Shown here: piece by piece, positions 1-8,254 of the stretch
Layout of the letters: each line of letters starts with the position of its first letter
How positions within the stretch are numbered: position 1 is the first letter of the stretch
Source: Xanthobacteraceae bacterium
GTDB lineage: Bacteria > Pseudomonadota > Alphaproteobacteria > Rhizobiales > Xanthobacteraceae
NCBI GenBank assembly: GCA_030044555.1
Contig: JASHVN010000190.1
Span: 1 to 40,418, forward strand
Reading direction: 5' to 3'
Length of the DNA stretch: 40,418 nt
Notes under the pieces: generated by a model
Told to the model about the DNA's origin: nothing
The model's database searches: none
Seen by the model: only the letters and a program-made list of their open reading frames with translations
Program-made: the position numbers and the translations under genes

Positions 1-258
1 TCGGCGCTCAATGGCACGCTGCCGGACTCGCCGCTGCGCGTCGAAAGCTTCGACGACTTGATCAAGCAAGGTCAGGCCATCGCCGGTTCGCCGGATACAG
101 TCTCCAACTGTCTTGCCGCGCAGATCGCCGAGAGCAACGCCAATTACCTCGTCGGCCAATTCTGCTTTGGCGATCTCGCTCTCCATGAAATGCTTCAGTC
201 GGTCGAATTGTTCGCAACGCGAGTCATGCCGGTGTTGCGCCAGGCGTTGGCAGATTAA
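1..258 (+). CDS. Luciferase-like flavin monooxygenase, C-terminal part
   Basis: Only the last 85 codons are present; the reading frame is open from base 1 and ends at TAA 256-258. The stretch GSPDTVSNCL followed by NYLVGQFCFGDL and a final helix (SVELFATRVMPVL) is typical of the C-terminus of bacterial-luciferase-like (LLM) FMNH2-dependent monooxygenases, where the GSP(D/E)TV segment starts the last part of the TIM barrel. Members oxygenate small organics, often aromatic or heterocyclic, using reduced flavin from a reductase. A full-length LLM gene lies at 1284-2480, so two paralogous oxygenases may act in one pathway. Family confident; substrate unknown. Confidence 0.85.
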   Translation, partial: SALNGTLPDSPLRVESFDDLIKQGQAIAGSPDTVSNCLAAQIAESNANYLVGQFCFGDLALHEMLQSVELFATRVMPVLRQALAD

Positions 259-478
259 ATTGGTTGAATGCGCGGCAACAGACGCGCAATCCATTGCAAA
301 TCATCGACGCTCCATACGCACGCGCGCATGAACGACCCTCGTCAGGCGCGTAGCTGCTCATCGATGCATCGCTTGTTTCGCTTGCATTGCAAGAGCTAAG
401 CTGCCCTCGCGATGACGACTTACGCTCGGAATCCGACACCAACCGAGCAGTCATAAGAGACACGCTGGGGAGGACGGA

Positions 479-1267
479 TTGGGTGAGACAGCCATAGCGC
501 GCGAGATCATCACTCTCGCGGGCATCGAGATCGAACTCTTCGAAGGCGGCAAAGGAACTCCACTCCTCTTCCTGCATGGCGCCCAGGGGTTCTCGCCGAC
601 GCACCCTTATGTCGCGCCTTTGACGCAACACCGGCGTCTGATCGCACCTTCGCATCCAGGCTTCGGCGCATCCGGACTGCCGCTCTGGCTCGATAGCGTC
701 GACGACATCGCTTATGTGTATCTTGAATTCCTCGATCACCGCGGTCTTGACCGTATCGATATCGTCGGTTGCTCGCTCGGCGGCTGGCTCGCTGCCGAAA
801 TCGCCACGAAGACCCCCGAACGCGTCGGCAAATTGGCGCTGGTCGGACCTGTTGGCGTCAAGCTCGGGCCGACAGACAAGCTCGACATTCCCGACATTTT
901 TGCCATGTCGCAGGAAAAAGTCGCCCGGCTGATCTACCATGACGTCGCGAAGGAGAAACCCGATTTTGCGAAGATGAGCGATGAGCAACTTACGACCATC
1001 GCGCGCAACCGGGAGACCACGGCGCTACTCACCTGGGAACCCTGGATGCATAATCCAAAACTCCGCCACCGCCTGCACCGCGTGAGCGCGCCGACCCTGT
1101 TTATTCGGGGCGCGAGCGATGGTCTGGTCAGTCAATCCTACGTCGACGGCTATGCCAGGCTCATCCCCGGTGCGCTGGTGACGACAATCGTCGCGGCCGG
1201 TCACGCGCCGCAACTTGAACAGCCGGAAGAATTCGCCCGCGTGCTGTTCGACTTTCTCGACGCGTGA
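479..1267 (+). CDS. Alpha/beta hydrolase (meta-cleavage hydrolase type)
   Basis: 262 residues, usual for the family. Visible: the strand and oxyanion region LLFLHGAQGF (29-38), nucleophile elbow GCSLGG with Ser99, acid GASDG with Asp214, and AAGHAPQLEQPEEF with His242, a complete Ser-Asp-His triad. No signal peptide, so cytoplasmic. The start is TTG at 479, preceded by GGGGAGG at 467-473. It ends 16 bases before the next LLM gene, so the two are probably co-transcribed. Such enzymes hydrolyse C-C bonds of ring-fission products, esters, or amides such as N-formylmaleamate. Beside flavin oxygenases, hydrolysis of a ring-opened intermediate is the natural inference; the reaction is not proven by sequence. 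Confidence 0.9.
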   Translation: MGETAIAREIITLAGIEIELFEGGKGTPLLFLHGAQGFSPTHPYVAPLTQHRRLIAPSHPGFGASGLPLWLDSVDDIAYVYLEFLDHRGLDRIDIVGCSLGGWLAAEIATKTPERVGKLALVGPVGVKLGPTDKLDIPDIFAMSQEKVARLIYHDVAKEKPDFAKMSDEQLTTIARNRETTALLTWEPWMHNPKLRHRLHRVSAPTLFIRGASDGLVSQSYVDGYARLIPGALVTTIVAAGHAPQLEQPEEFARVLFDFLDA

Positions 1268-1283
1268 TCGAAGGAAGAGCGCC

Positions 1284-2480
1284 ATGAAGGCCTGGCATTT
1301 CAGCGAGACCGCCTACCCCTATCTGCCGCCGGACTCCGAGTACGAATCGATCCGCGTCAACCTGCCGAACCGCAACTACGACCCAAAAAAGGGCGCGGCG
1401 CTTTACGACCGCTTCATCGAGGAGTGGCAGGTGGCCGAGGAGGAAGGCGTCAACATCATGCTCAACGAGCATCATCAGACGGCGACCTGCGTCGATCCCG
1501 CCGCGCCGCTGGTGCTGGCTGCGCTGGCGCGCGTCACCAAGACCGCGCGTCTTTTGATCCTGGGCAATCCGATCGCCAACCGCCGGCAGCCGGTGCGCGT
1601 CGCCGAGGAAATGGCCCTGATCGATGTGCTGTCGCACGGTCGCCTTGAGGCCGGCTTCGTGCGCGGGGTGCCCTATGAGATTTCCGCCGGCAACAGCAAT
1701 CCGATGCGCACCAACGAGCGCTTCGCCGAGGCCCTCGATCTCATCGTCAAAGCATGGACCAGCCATGACGGCCCGTTCAGTCACGAAGGCCGGTTCTTTC
1801 ACCATCGCCAGGTCAATATCTGGCCCCGCCCCTATCAGTCACCGCATCCCCCGGTATGGATCTCAACGACGACGCCAAACGGCGCCCAGCGGGTCGGCGC
1901 GCAAGGCTTTGTGCAAGCGACCTTTCTCACCGGCTACGATGGAACGCGCCGTGTCTACGACGCGTATCGGCGCGGATGGCGCGAAGCCGGGCGTGCGCAA
2001 GATGTACCGATCAACCGGCTCGCCTACGCCGCGCTGGTTTACGTCGGCGACAACGAAGCCGACGCGCGTGCCGGAGCCGAGAAAATCCTGTGGTACGTCC
2101 GGGCCAACAAAGTGCCGCAACATTTCTCTTTCCCGCCCGGCTATGCACCGCCGCAAGCGTTTACGCGCATCTTGCGCGGCGACGTTGGCGACCAGCACTC
2201 CAACTTTTCAGCAAAGGCGACGGTCGACGGCACGATCAATGCCGGCCTGATGATGGCTGGCACGCCCGATCAGGTCTATGCGCAAATCCGAAAAATGTAC
2301 GATCACGTCGGCGGATTCGGACATCTTCTGATCATGGGCCAAGCGGGCTTTCTCGATCACGACGAGACGGTACGCAGCATCCGCAATTTTGCGCGTCATG
2401 TTTACCCGCGGCTCAAGGCGGAGATGCCAGATGATGCCATTTCCGGGTTTTCGGCGCCTGCTGAAAGAACCGCCGTCTGA
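1284..2480 (+). CDS. LLM-class flavin-dependent monooxygenase
   Basis: 398 residues from ATG 1284, chosen because AAGGAAG (1271-1277) precedes it; an upstream in-frame start would overlap the hydrolase. The TIM-barrel signature is clear: MLNEHHQTATC, the beta-3 segment LLILGNPIANRRQPVRVAEE, and the block IDVLSHGRLEAGFVRGVPYE, which is the (D/S)xLSxGRxxxGxGRG-type motif of this family. It should use FMNH2 from a separate reductase. No reductase gene is seen in the window. It sits in a tight forward run: hydrolase, this gene, then SDR. Two-component LLM enzymes open rings or hydroxylate heterocycles (RutA on uracil is the known analogue), but residues alone do not define the substrate here. Confidence 0.92.
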   Translation: MKAWHFSETAYPYLPPDSEYESIRVNLPNRNYDPKKGAALYDRFIEEWQVAEEEGVNIMLNEHHQTATCVDPAAPLVLAALARVTKTARLLILGNPIANRRQPVRVAEEMALIDVLSHGRLEAGFVRGVPYEISAGNSNPMRTNERFAEALDLIVKAWTSHDGPFSHEGRFFHHRQVNIWPRPYQSPHPPVWISTTTPNGAQRVGAQGFVQATFLTGYDGTRRVYDAYRRGWREAGRAQDVPINRLAYAALVYVGDNEADARAGAEKILWYVRANKVPQHFSFPPGYAPPQAFTRILRGDVGDQHSNFSAKATVDGTINAGLMMAGTPDQVYAQIRKMYDHVGGFGHLLIMGQAGFLDHDETVRSIRNFARHVYPRLKAEMPDDAISGFSAPAERTAV

Positions 2481-2506
2481 GGGTGAATGATCTGAGGGTA
2501 AACGAC

Positions 2507-3265
2507 ATGGATTTCGGCCTGAAGGATAACGTCATTCTGATTACCGGCGCAGCAAGCGGCATCGGCCAGGCAGCGGCACGCCTGCTCAAAACATCAGGAG
2601 CCAAGCTGGTCCTTACCGATATCAATGCCGATGCGCTGTCCGCCATTGCGCGTGAGACAGCCGCCGGCGTCGAGACTTTGGAGCTCCAACTCGACGTGTC
2701 GTCGGCGGACCAAACGAAATCTGTCGTTGCCACGGCGGCCGACAAGTTTGGCCGCATCGACGGCCTCCTGCACTTTGCCGGCGTGATCGATGCGCACAGC
2801 ATCGAAGACACGACGGTCGCGCACTGGAATCGCGTCATCAACATCAACCTGCTCGGCACATTCCTGACGGCTCAGGCTGTCGCCGCGGTCATGCGCCGCC
2901 AGCGACGCGGCCGCATCGTGCTCACCGCCTCAGATTCGGCGCGCAAAGGAGCATCAATCAGCGGACCGGCCTATGCCGCCTCGAAGGGCGGCGTCATCGC
3001 ATTGACGCGCGATCTCGCCATGAAGCTCGGATCGTCCGGCATCGCCGTAAACGCGATTTGTCCGGGCATCGTTCTCACCCCGATGGTGACTAGGGACGTC
3101 GGCATTGGACAAGCGGTCGTCGATGAAGTGATCTCGCGAACGCCGCTCGGACGCCTCGGTCAGCCCGATGACATGGCCAATGTGGCCATCATGCTGCTGA
3201 CCGACGCGGCCAAGTTCGTCAATGGCGAGATCGTTGAAGTCAACGGCGGCTTTTTCTTCGACTGA
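2507..3265 (+). CDS. SDR-family NAD(P)-dependent dehydrogenase
   Basis: 252 residues from ATG 2507, with GAGGG (2494-2498) in front; a GTG at 2483 would add eight residues with a poorer site. Classical short-chain dehydrogenase features: cofactor loop TGAASGIG (13-20), HFAGV after beta-4 (89-93), structural Asn114 in ININLLG, a Ser near 142, and the catalytic YAASK (Tyr156, Lys160), ending VNGGFFFD. Asp38 after beta-2 (LVLTDIN) favours NAD over NADP by the family rule. It follows the LLM gene after 26 bases, so it is likely the last gene of the forward operon, oxidising a hydroxylated or ring-opened intermediate. The substrate is unknown. Confidence 0.92.
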   Translation: MDFGLKDNVILITGAASGIGQAAARLLKTSGAKLVLTDINADALSAIARETAAGVETLELQLDVSSADQTKSVVATAADKFGRIDGLLHFAGVIDAHSIEDTTVAHWNRVININLLGTFLTAQAVAAVMRRQRRGRIVLTASDSARKGASISGPAYAASKGGVIALTRDLAMKLGSSGIAVNAICPGIVLTPMVTRDVGIGQAVVDEVISRTPLGRLGQPDDMANVAIMLLTDAAKFVNGEIVEVNGGFFFD

Positions 3266-3298
3266 GGCCGCTCGCGCGTGTTGTGAAGAACCTGCTCT

Positions 3299-4312
3299 TC
3301 AGCGATTCGCGATCGCCACAAGCATATCCCAGACCTGTTTCATCTCCGGATGTTGCTGGACGATGTCGTCGCCGACTGACCGCGTCTGCTGATTCAGCTC
3401 GGCGCGTTCGGCGTCGGAGAGTTCGATCAACTGGCCGCCATGCGCGACCCAGGCCTTCCTCTGCTGGTCGAGAAAGTTCAGCGAATAGGGCAGAATTTCA
3501 CTGGTGATCTGCTTGCTGGTGGCGAGGATCTGATTCTGCAAATCCGGCGGCAGCTTGTCGAACCATTGCTTGCTCAGCATCGCCACGCTGTAGAAGTACA
3601 CATGACGCGTTTCGAACATGTATTTGGCCGCATCGTAGTACTTGAACGCGGTGAAGACCGAAACCGCCCCTTGTGCACCATCAATCGCACCCTGCTGCAA
3701 GGCCGGCAGGACATCGCCTAGCGACAGCGGGACGCCGGTTGCGCCCAGGCGAGCAAGAGGTTCGGTCTGGAATTGCGACGCCAAGACCCGGATCTTCGTG
3801 TGCTTCAGATCCGCAATGTGCTGAACCGGAATGCGCATATCGTAGGACGAGGGCCCGACATAAAACAGGCCAACACCGATCAGACCTTTGTTCTCGGCCA
3901 TCGACAGAAAGACCTTGTCGAACTGGGCGTCATCGAAAACCTTGAACGCTTGCTTTTCGTCTTTGAACAATCCGGGCGCGCTCAAAATCTCAAAACGGCG
4001 ATCGACACCGACCAGAAACTCTGGTGGTCCGACCCAGCCCTGAATGGCTCCCATCTGCGTGCCTTCGACCTGCCGGGGAATGCTGCCCAGCTGACTGGCG
4101 GGAAAAACCTCGGCCTTGATCCGGCCGTTGGTATTCTTGTCGATGGCCGCGGCAAAGCGCTTCAACCATTCGTGCTGCGGGTCGTTGAGGGTGGCGGTGC
4201 TCAGCCGCATCACAATGGGCTGCGTCCCCTGTGCCATTGCGTTGCTGGCGATGAGGCTCGCAGCAATCAACGTTCCGTAGAAGATTGCCGTTATGCGGCC
4301 GAACTTTCCCAT
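3299..4312 (-). CDS. TRAP transporter solute-binding protein (DctP family)
   Basis: 337 residues from ATG 4312 with GAGGTGAGG upstream; a longer frame to 4417 lacks a good ribosome site and would bury the signal peptide. The N-terminus MGKFGRITAIFYGTLIAAS ending in a likely ANAMA-QG cleavage site targets it to the periplasm. Family marks include VMRLSTATLNDPQHEW, FPASQLGS, MGAIQGWVGPPEFL, and the Arg-containing motif IRVLASQFQTEPLARLGATGVPL, where the Arg binds a carboxylate in DctP proteins. No DctQ or DctM membrane subunit is present, so it must borrow them or act elsewhere. It lies downstream of the NCS2 permease and ubiD genes and probably shares their substrate class, an organic acid. 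Confidence 0.92.
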   Translation of the reverse strand: MGKFGRITAIFYGTLIAASLIASNAMAQGTQPIVMRLSTATLNDPQHEWLKRFAAAIDKNTNGRIKAEVFPASQLGSIPRQVEGTQMGAIQGWVGPPEFLVGVDRRFEILSAPGLFKDEKQAFKVFDDAQFDKVFLSMAENKGLIGVGLFYVGPSSYDMRIPVQHIADLKHTKIRVLASQFQTEPLARLGATGVPLSLGDVLPALQQGAIDGAQGAVSVFTAFKYYDAAKYMFETRHVYFYSVAMLSKQWFDKLPPDLQNQILATSKQITSEILPYSLNFLDQQRKAWVAHGGQLIELSDAERAELNQQTRSVGDDIVQQHPEMKQVWDMLVAIANR

Positions 4313-4565
4313 GGGCTTCCTCACCTCTGTCTGCCTCATCTCTGTCTGCACCGATTCTGCCTGTATCGACCGGCAACGAGACCAGTGTCCATTTTTTGCG
4401 GTCCCCTCACGTCTCACAGGCCAGCTGGCGGTATGACGATGAAAACGATAGTCAAATAACGAAAGGACAGGAATGATCGAAACGCGGACCAGTCGTGCAA
4501 CACGATGGGTGCTGAGGAGCAGATCGGCCCTCCTTCCGGTTGTGCATACGACCGGAGTGGCAAGG

Positions 4566-5918
4566 CTAAGTCGTCTTGCTGATCTCAGGTTTCTTTCGCT
4601 TGTTCAGCAATGGATCGAGAATGAGCATCGTAATTCCCCCGGTTACCGCCGATTGTTTCAGGATCAACTGCACGACAAGGGGCAAATGATCCATGACGTC
4701 GGGTGAAATGAACAGTCCACCGAGACCGATCATCAGGGCCGAGCCTGCAATAATCAGATTACGATCATCCCATTCGACATCACCGATCAGATGAATGCCG
4801 TGCACCATCACGATGCCGAACAGAATGGTCGCGATCCCGCCCAGCACGACCAATGGCACCAGAACGAGCAGCATGTCGAACTTACTGAAACAGCCAAGTA
4901 CGACCAAAAGTACCCCGGCTGAAAGTGTCGCATATCGTGACGCGACGCGCGTCGTTCGCAGCATACCAATATTGTCCGGGTAGATGTTCATGGCAAAGCT
5001 GCCGACCACGGCTCCGAATATCGAACCGACGGCCGCGCCGAAACATCCTTCCGCCATACGCGAAGGCGGCATCGGCTCGTCCATCCAGCTGGCGACCGCC
5101 TGGTACAAGGGCATGCACGTGATGCTACACGGCACCATCACCAGCACGAAGAGCAGGACGGCTTCCGGCTGGACGCCGAAGCCGAACGGGAACGCCTGCG
5201 GCACGACAAGCCAAGGGGCGGTTACGACCGGCGTGAACGACGTCGGGACGAAAGCCGTATAGGCAAGCGTTCCGGCGATCAGGCCGAGCAGAATCGCGCC
5301 CCGCCGCAGCCATCGCCCGCCAAACAGCGTTACCACGACGAAGACGGTCACGGCGACGAAGCCGCCGAACAGGTTGATGAAGGGGAAGCCCGGCGTCGCA
5401 CGAACGCCGAGCCAATTGGGGAGCGACACTGAAGCGATCTGAAATGAAATTAGAAGGACCATCAGGCCGCTTATCATGGACGACTGGAAGAAGCGGCCAA
5501 AGAGACCGATGATGCTATAGCCGCGCACGGGAACGGCGAAGACCGCCCAAATGAGGCAGGCAACGAACAGCGAGCCGTAAGCGGTGCCGAGCCCGATGCC
5601 GAGAGTATGCCCCATGATCAGAATGGCGATGAAGGTGCCGAAATAAGGCCCCTGCACGATCGGCATCCGCAACAGACCGACCGACTGAAGGCAAGTCGCC
5701 ACCCCCGACGTCACGAACGTCATGCCGTATAGATAGGCGATCTTCTCCGGCGGCAGATGAAACGAGCGGCCAAGAAGTCCCGGAAAGACAAAGATACCTG
5801 CCATTCCGAAGATGTTCTGAAAACCCAGCAGCAGCAGTTCGCCAAAAGGCAACTTGTCGTGAACGCCGACGTCGAACATGCCGCGCGGTTTTGCCGCCAC
5901 CGCGTCGCTCGTCTGCAT
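4566..5918 (-). CDS. NCS2 nucleobase:cation symporter (uracil/xanthine permease family)
   Basis: 450 residues from ATG 5918, with GGGGGAGGAAG directly upstream. About a dozen hydrophobic segments; typical family features are LPFGELLLLGFQNIFGMAG near the start, QSVGLLRMPIVQGPYFGTF (the half-helix QG-P-F region), a pseudo-repeat in the second half, and SALMIGLGGLF. Known members import uracil, xanthine, urate or related N-heterocycles with H+ or Na+. The C-terminus is short, ending in a basic tail. It lies 87 bases downstream of the UbiD decarboxylase; the same pair in the same order survives as a relic at 31490-31739, so the two proteins are functionally linked. That suggests the UbiD substrate is a heteroaromatic acid. 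Confidence 0.9.
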   Translation of the reverse strand: MQTSDAVAAKPRGMFDVGVHDKLPFGELLLLGFQNIFGMAGIFVFPGLLGRSFHLPPEKIAYLYGMTFVTSGVATCLQSVGLLRMPIVQGPYFGTFIAILIMGHTLGIGLGTAYGSLFVACLIWAVFAVPVRGYSIIGLFGRFFQSSMISGLMVLLISFQIASVSLPNWLGVRATPGFPFINLFGGFVAVTVFVVVTLFGGRWLRRGAILLGLIAGTLAYTAFVPTSFTPVVTAPWLVVPQAFPFGFGVQPEAVLLFVLVMVPCSITCMPLYQAVASWMDEPMPPSRMAEGCFGAAVGSIFGAVVGSFAMNIYPDNIGMLRTTRVASRYATLSAGVLLVVLGCFSKFDMLLVLVPLVVLGGIATILFGIVMVHGIHLIGDVEWDDRNLIIAGSALMIGLGGLFISPDVMDHLPLVVQLILKQSAVTGGITMLILDPLLNKRKKPEISKTT

Positions 5919-6005
5919 GATCTTCCTCCCCCGATTTTTTGTTTGATAGTGAAAGAAACGGCGCGTTGGTTTTCGCCGATGCCGCGGCCAGACCAACGGT
6001 GGCGC

Positions 6006-7676
6006 CTAGTCCTCGATGCCGACGTCCGGCTCGACCCTCCAGACCATGGTTTCGGGCGTAAGCCCTCCCCGCTGGCGCTGCTTGGTTGCTTGGCCGTTGT
6101 TTTCCCATTCGCTGCGCGCTGCGCGCTGCGCGAACAATTCCCAATTTTCGGTCCACTTGCCGAGCGTGTAGCCGTGCCAGGGCGTCTTCAGCGCGATGGG
6201 CGGCAGCTTCAGCTCGGCCCACAGCGCTTGCGCGCGGTCCATGAATTCCTTCCTGGGAAGGGCCAATGGCGGCATCGCGCCTTTGATCGTTGCATCGATC
6301 AAGAGCGTCGAATCTGCGGCGCGGCTGCCATATTGCGAGCCCTGAACGTTGCCGCGATAAGGTGACACGTGAACGTCCTCGACAGGATTGCAGCGGTAGG
6401 CGAGCGACCAGAAGACGGCGTCGGCGTTGGTGGGCTCGATATCCTCGCTCACCGCAATGCAAATCTTGCCGCAATCCGCCATCAGCGTCGCCGCCCCTTC
6501 GAGGCCGCGCCAAACCTCGGTACGCGGCGTGCCAGCGGCGTACTGCACGAAGATCACGGGGCGGAGATTGGTCAGCGGCTCATGCATGACAACGCGGCGC
6601 ACGCCGCGCACGGCCAGCCGCTCCTTCAAATGATTGAGCCACAGCGGCTCGTAAGCCACCTTCTTGATCATGCTGGATTCGCTCGGCGTCACCTGGCTGA
6701 TGATCGAGGCGAAGACGGGCGAACGCTTGTGGGTGATGGCCGTGACCTCCATCACCATATTGAAGGCCTCGAGCGCGACATAGCCGTTACTTTCGCCGAA
6801 CGGCGCTTCCGGTTCGAGAAGCTCGGTATCGATCAGCCCCTCGACGACGATCTCGGCGTTTGCCGGCACCTGCAGATCGACCGTCTTGCAGGCCGCGATT
6901 GGAATTGGCTGGCCGGCGAGCGCGCCGGCGACCGCCATCTCGTCCACATCGATCGGGAGCTTTTGCGGGCCGGTGAACATCACCACCGGCGGCACGCCGA
7001 TTACGATGGCGATGGGCATTTTTTTTCCGAGCGCCTTGTATTTCATCCAATGCCGATAACCGCCGGCGCCGTTTTCACCGACGACCATGCGGACCGCAAT
7101 CCGATCGGCTGCTTTCAGACCCGCCCGATAGGTCCCCATGTTCTGCACGCCGGATTCAGGATCTTTGGTGACGCACAGGGTCGCGGTAAGATAAGGTGCC
7201 GCATCAAAGCCCGGCGTCGAGATCGGGACCGGCAGACGCTTCAGGCCACCGCTCGTGCCGCGAAGGCTATCGCCGGTGATGACGACTTCCTGGCATTCCG
7301 CCGACGGTACTGCCACCGGGGCAATTGGATTGCGGATGGCCTTCATCCAGACATCGCCGATCTCTTCGATGTGGCAACCCATGCCTTGCGCATAGATGTC
7401 AGGCGACGCCGCAAAGGCACCGACCACGACGGGGATGTCAAAATGCTTGCCCGTGCCGTCGATCACGTTGGTGAACAGAAAGGCGCGGCGTTCATGCTCG
7501 GAAATGCCGCCGACAAACTGCAGACGCACGAGCGGATGCAGTTCGCTGTCCTTATTGATGGGATGATCGATGCGGGTGAGGAGTCCACGCGCCTCGAGAT
7601 TTTTCAGATGCTCCTGAAAATCGACCGCCACTCGCGTGCTTCGAACGTCGCCGATGGCGCTTGGCGCGTAGTTCAT
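6006..7676 (-). CDS. UbiD-family prenylated-FMN-dependent decarboxylase
   Basis: 556 residues from ATG 7676 (GGGGAGGG seven bases upstream). UbiD enzymes (de)carboxylate aromatic, heteroaromatic or acrylic acids with prenylated FMN. Visible: QNMGTYR with Arg184, matching the cofactor- and substrate-binding Arg; KMPIAIVIGVPPVVMF; and EPEAPFGESNGY, with Glu290 and Glu295 at the five-residue spacing of the catalytic Glu pair. Length is usual for the non-ubiquinone branch. No UbiX prenyltransferase is in the window, so cofactor must come from elsewhere. It is the first gene of a reverse unit (ubiD, NCS2 permease, dctP) under a promoter that carries the TGTCGACA operator. The sequence does not identify the substrate. 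Confidence 0.93.
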   Translation of the reverse strand: MNYAPSAIGDVRSTRVAVDFQEHLKNLEARGLLTRIDHPINKDSELHPLVRLQFVGGISEHERRAFLFTNVIDGTGKHFDIPVVVGAFAASPDIYAQGMGCHIEEIGDVWMKAIRNPIAPVAVPSAECQEVVITGDSLRGTSGGLKRLPVPISTPGFDAAPYLTATLCVTKDPESGVQNMGTYRAGLKAADRIAVRMVVGENGAGGYRHWMKYKALGKKMPIAIVIGVPPVVMFTGPQKLPIDVDEMAVAGALAGQPIPIAACKTVDLQVPANAEIVVEGLIDTELLEPEAPFGESNGYVALEAFNMVMEVTAITHKRSPVFASIISQVTPSESSMIKKVAYEPLWLNHLKERLAVRGVRRVVMHEPLTNLRPVIFVQYAAGTPRTEVWRGLEGAATLMADCGKICIAVSEDIEPTNADAVFWSLAYRCNPVEDVHVSPYRGNVQGSQYGSRAADSTLLIDATIKGAMPPLALPRKEFMDRAQALWAELKLPPIALKTPWHGYTLGKWTENWELFAQRAARSEWENNGQATKQRQRGGLTPETMVWRVEPDVGIED

Positions 7677-7729
7677 CTAGTACCCTCCCCGTCCCGCCAC
7701 CGCATTCGGCGCGTCTGTGGCACCGAATT

Positions 7730-7758
7730 AGTGTCGACATTTGGTCGCTTTTTGTCAA
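7730..7758 (-). promoter_or_regulatory. Promoter and GntR operator of the ubiD unit
   Basis: Reading the reverse strand, TTGACA at 7758-7753 is followed after 17 bases by GACACT (7735-7730), a weak -10. The palindrome TGTCGACA occupies 7732-7739 and so covers the -10 region, 56 bases before the ubiD ATG. The flank (TTAGTGTCGACATTTGG read forward) is nearly identical to the site at 8079. Repression by steric block is inferred; the likely binder is the GntR protein at 14181-14900. Confidence 0.6.
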
Positions 7759-8055
7759 CTGAGGCGTCGCCATTAACAGCCCCGGAGGAAATCTCGGATG
7801 CCGCGTGGTGTGGTCTTTCGAATCGAGCGCGGCGCATGGCGCGGCTGCCACCAGGCGCCACGGCGCAGGTTTTGCCGCTTTGCCCTGCCGCCCATCGCTC
7901 CACGCCCGATTTTTCATTATTTCCTGGGTGTGCAGGTCGTCGCCTGACAGAGGCGGCGGGTAGCGCAAACGCGCCCGAAACGCAGCTATAAAGTGCGCGG
8001 CGGGAAGCTGCTGGAAGGCCAGGCTTATGGGCTTCAGAACGTCCAAACCGCTCGC
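7759..8055. other. Non-coding stretch between divergent ubiD and hydroxylase units
   Basis: Part of the roughly 450-base gap between the ubiD start and the first forward ORF. I see no gene with a ribosome site or recognisable protein, and no strong hairpin. Long frames that cross it on either strand are extensions of antisense frames of ubiD. The regulatory sites lie at its two edges. Confidence 0.5.
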
Positions 8056-8090
8056 TTGACACTAACGAGATCGGATGCTTAGTGTCGACA
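8056..8090 (+). promoter_or_regulatory. Promoter and GntR operator of the molybdenum hydroxylase operon
   Basis: TTGACA at 8056-8061, a 17-base spacer, then TTAGTG at 8079-8084, which runs into the palindrome TGTCGACA (8083-8090). The operator therefore overlaps the -10 exactly as at 15110. The next ATG is that of the small ORF at 8129; the hydroxylase FAD subunit starts at 8251. The -35 is consensus, the -10 is poor. Confidence 0.65.
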
Positions 8091-8128
8091 TAATTGGTCA
8101 AACGGCCCTATTCAACGAAGAGCAAATC

Positions 8129-8254
8129 ATGTCGGGGAGGCCTGACGAATTTGACCGCAGCGAAGCGCCATCGCCGCCGCGATTGTATTTCCGGTCTGCG
8201 GAGCAGCTTGGCGCCGCTTTCGTCATCAGGGCTGTGCTTCCGGGACTACAATGA
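8129..8254 (+). CDS. Small ORF heading the hydroxylase operon, 41 residues, unknown
   Basis: An ATG at 8129 opens 41 codons that end at TGA 8252-8254, overlapping the ATG of the FAD subunit (ATGA, four bases). The product starts MSGRPDEFDRSEAPSPPRL and is not recognised. The hydroxylase FAD gene has no strong ribosome site of its own, so coupling from this ORF would explain its translation. The operator-to-ATG distance (38 bases) resembles that of the NicX-like gene (47). The purine-rich stretch before the ATG is weak. It could be a leader peptide, a small subunit or chance. Confidence 0.35.
   Translation: MSGRPDEFDRSEAPSPPRLYFRSAEQLGAAFVIRAVLPGLQ

Noticed and set aside
3286-3301. GAAGA / TCTTC hairpin between convergent SDR and dctP genes as a terminator
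   Set aside because: Stem of five bases, no T-tract, and it overlaps the dctP stop.
6369-7991. 540-codon open frame on the forward strand opposite ubiD
   Set aside because: It is antisense to a clear UbiD gene, lacks a recognisable domain and ribosome site, and is explained by GC-rich codon bias.
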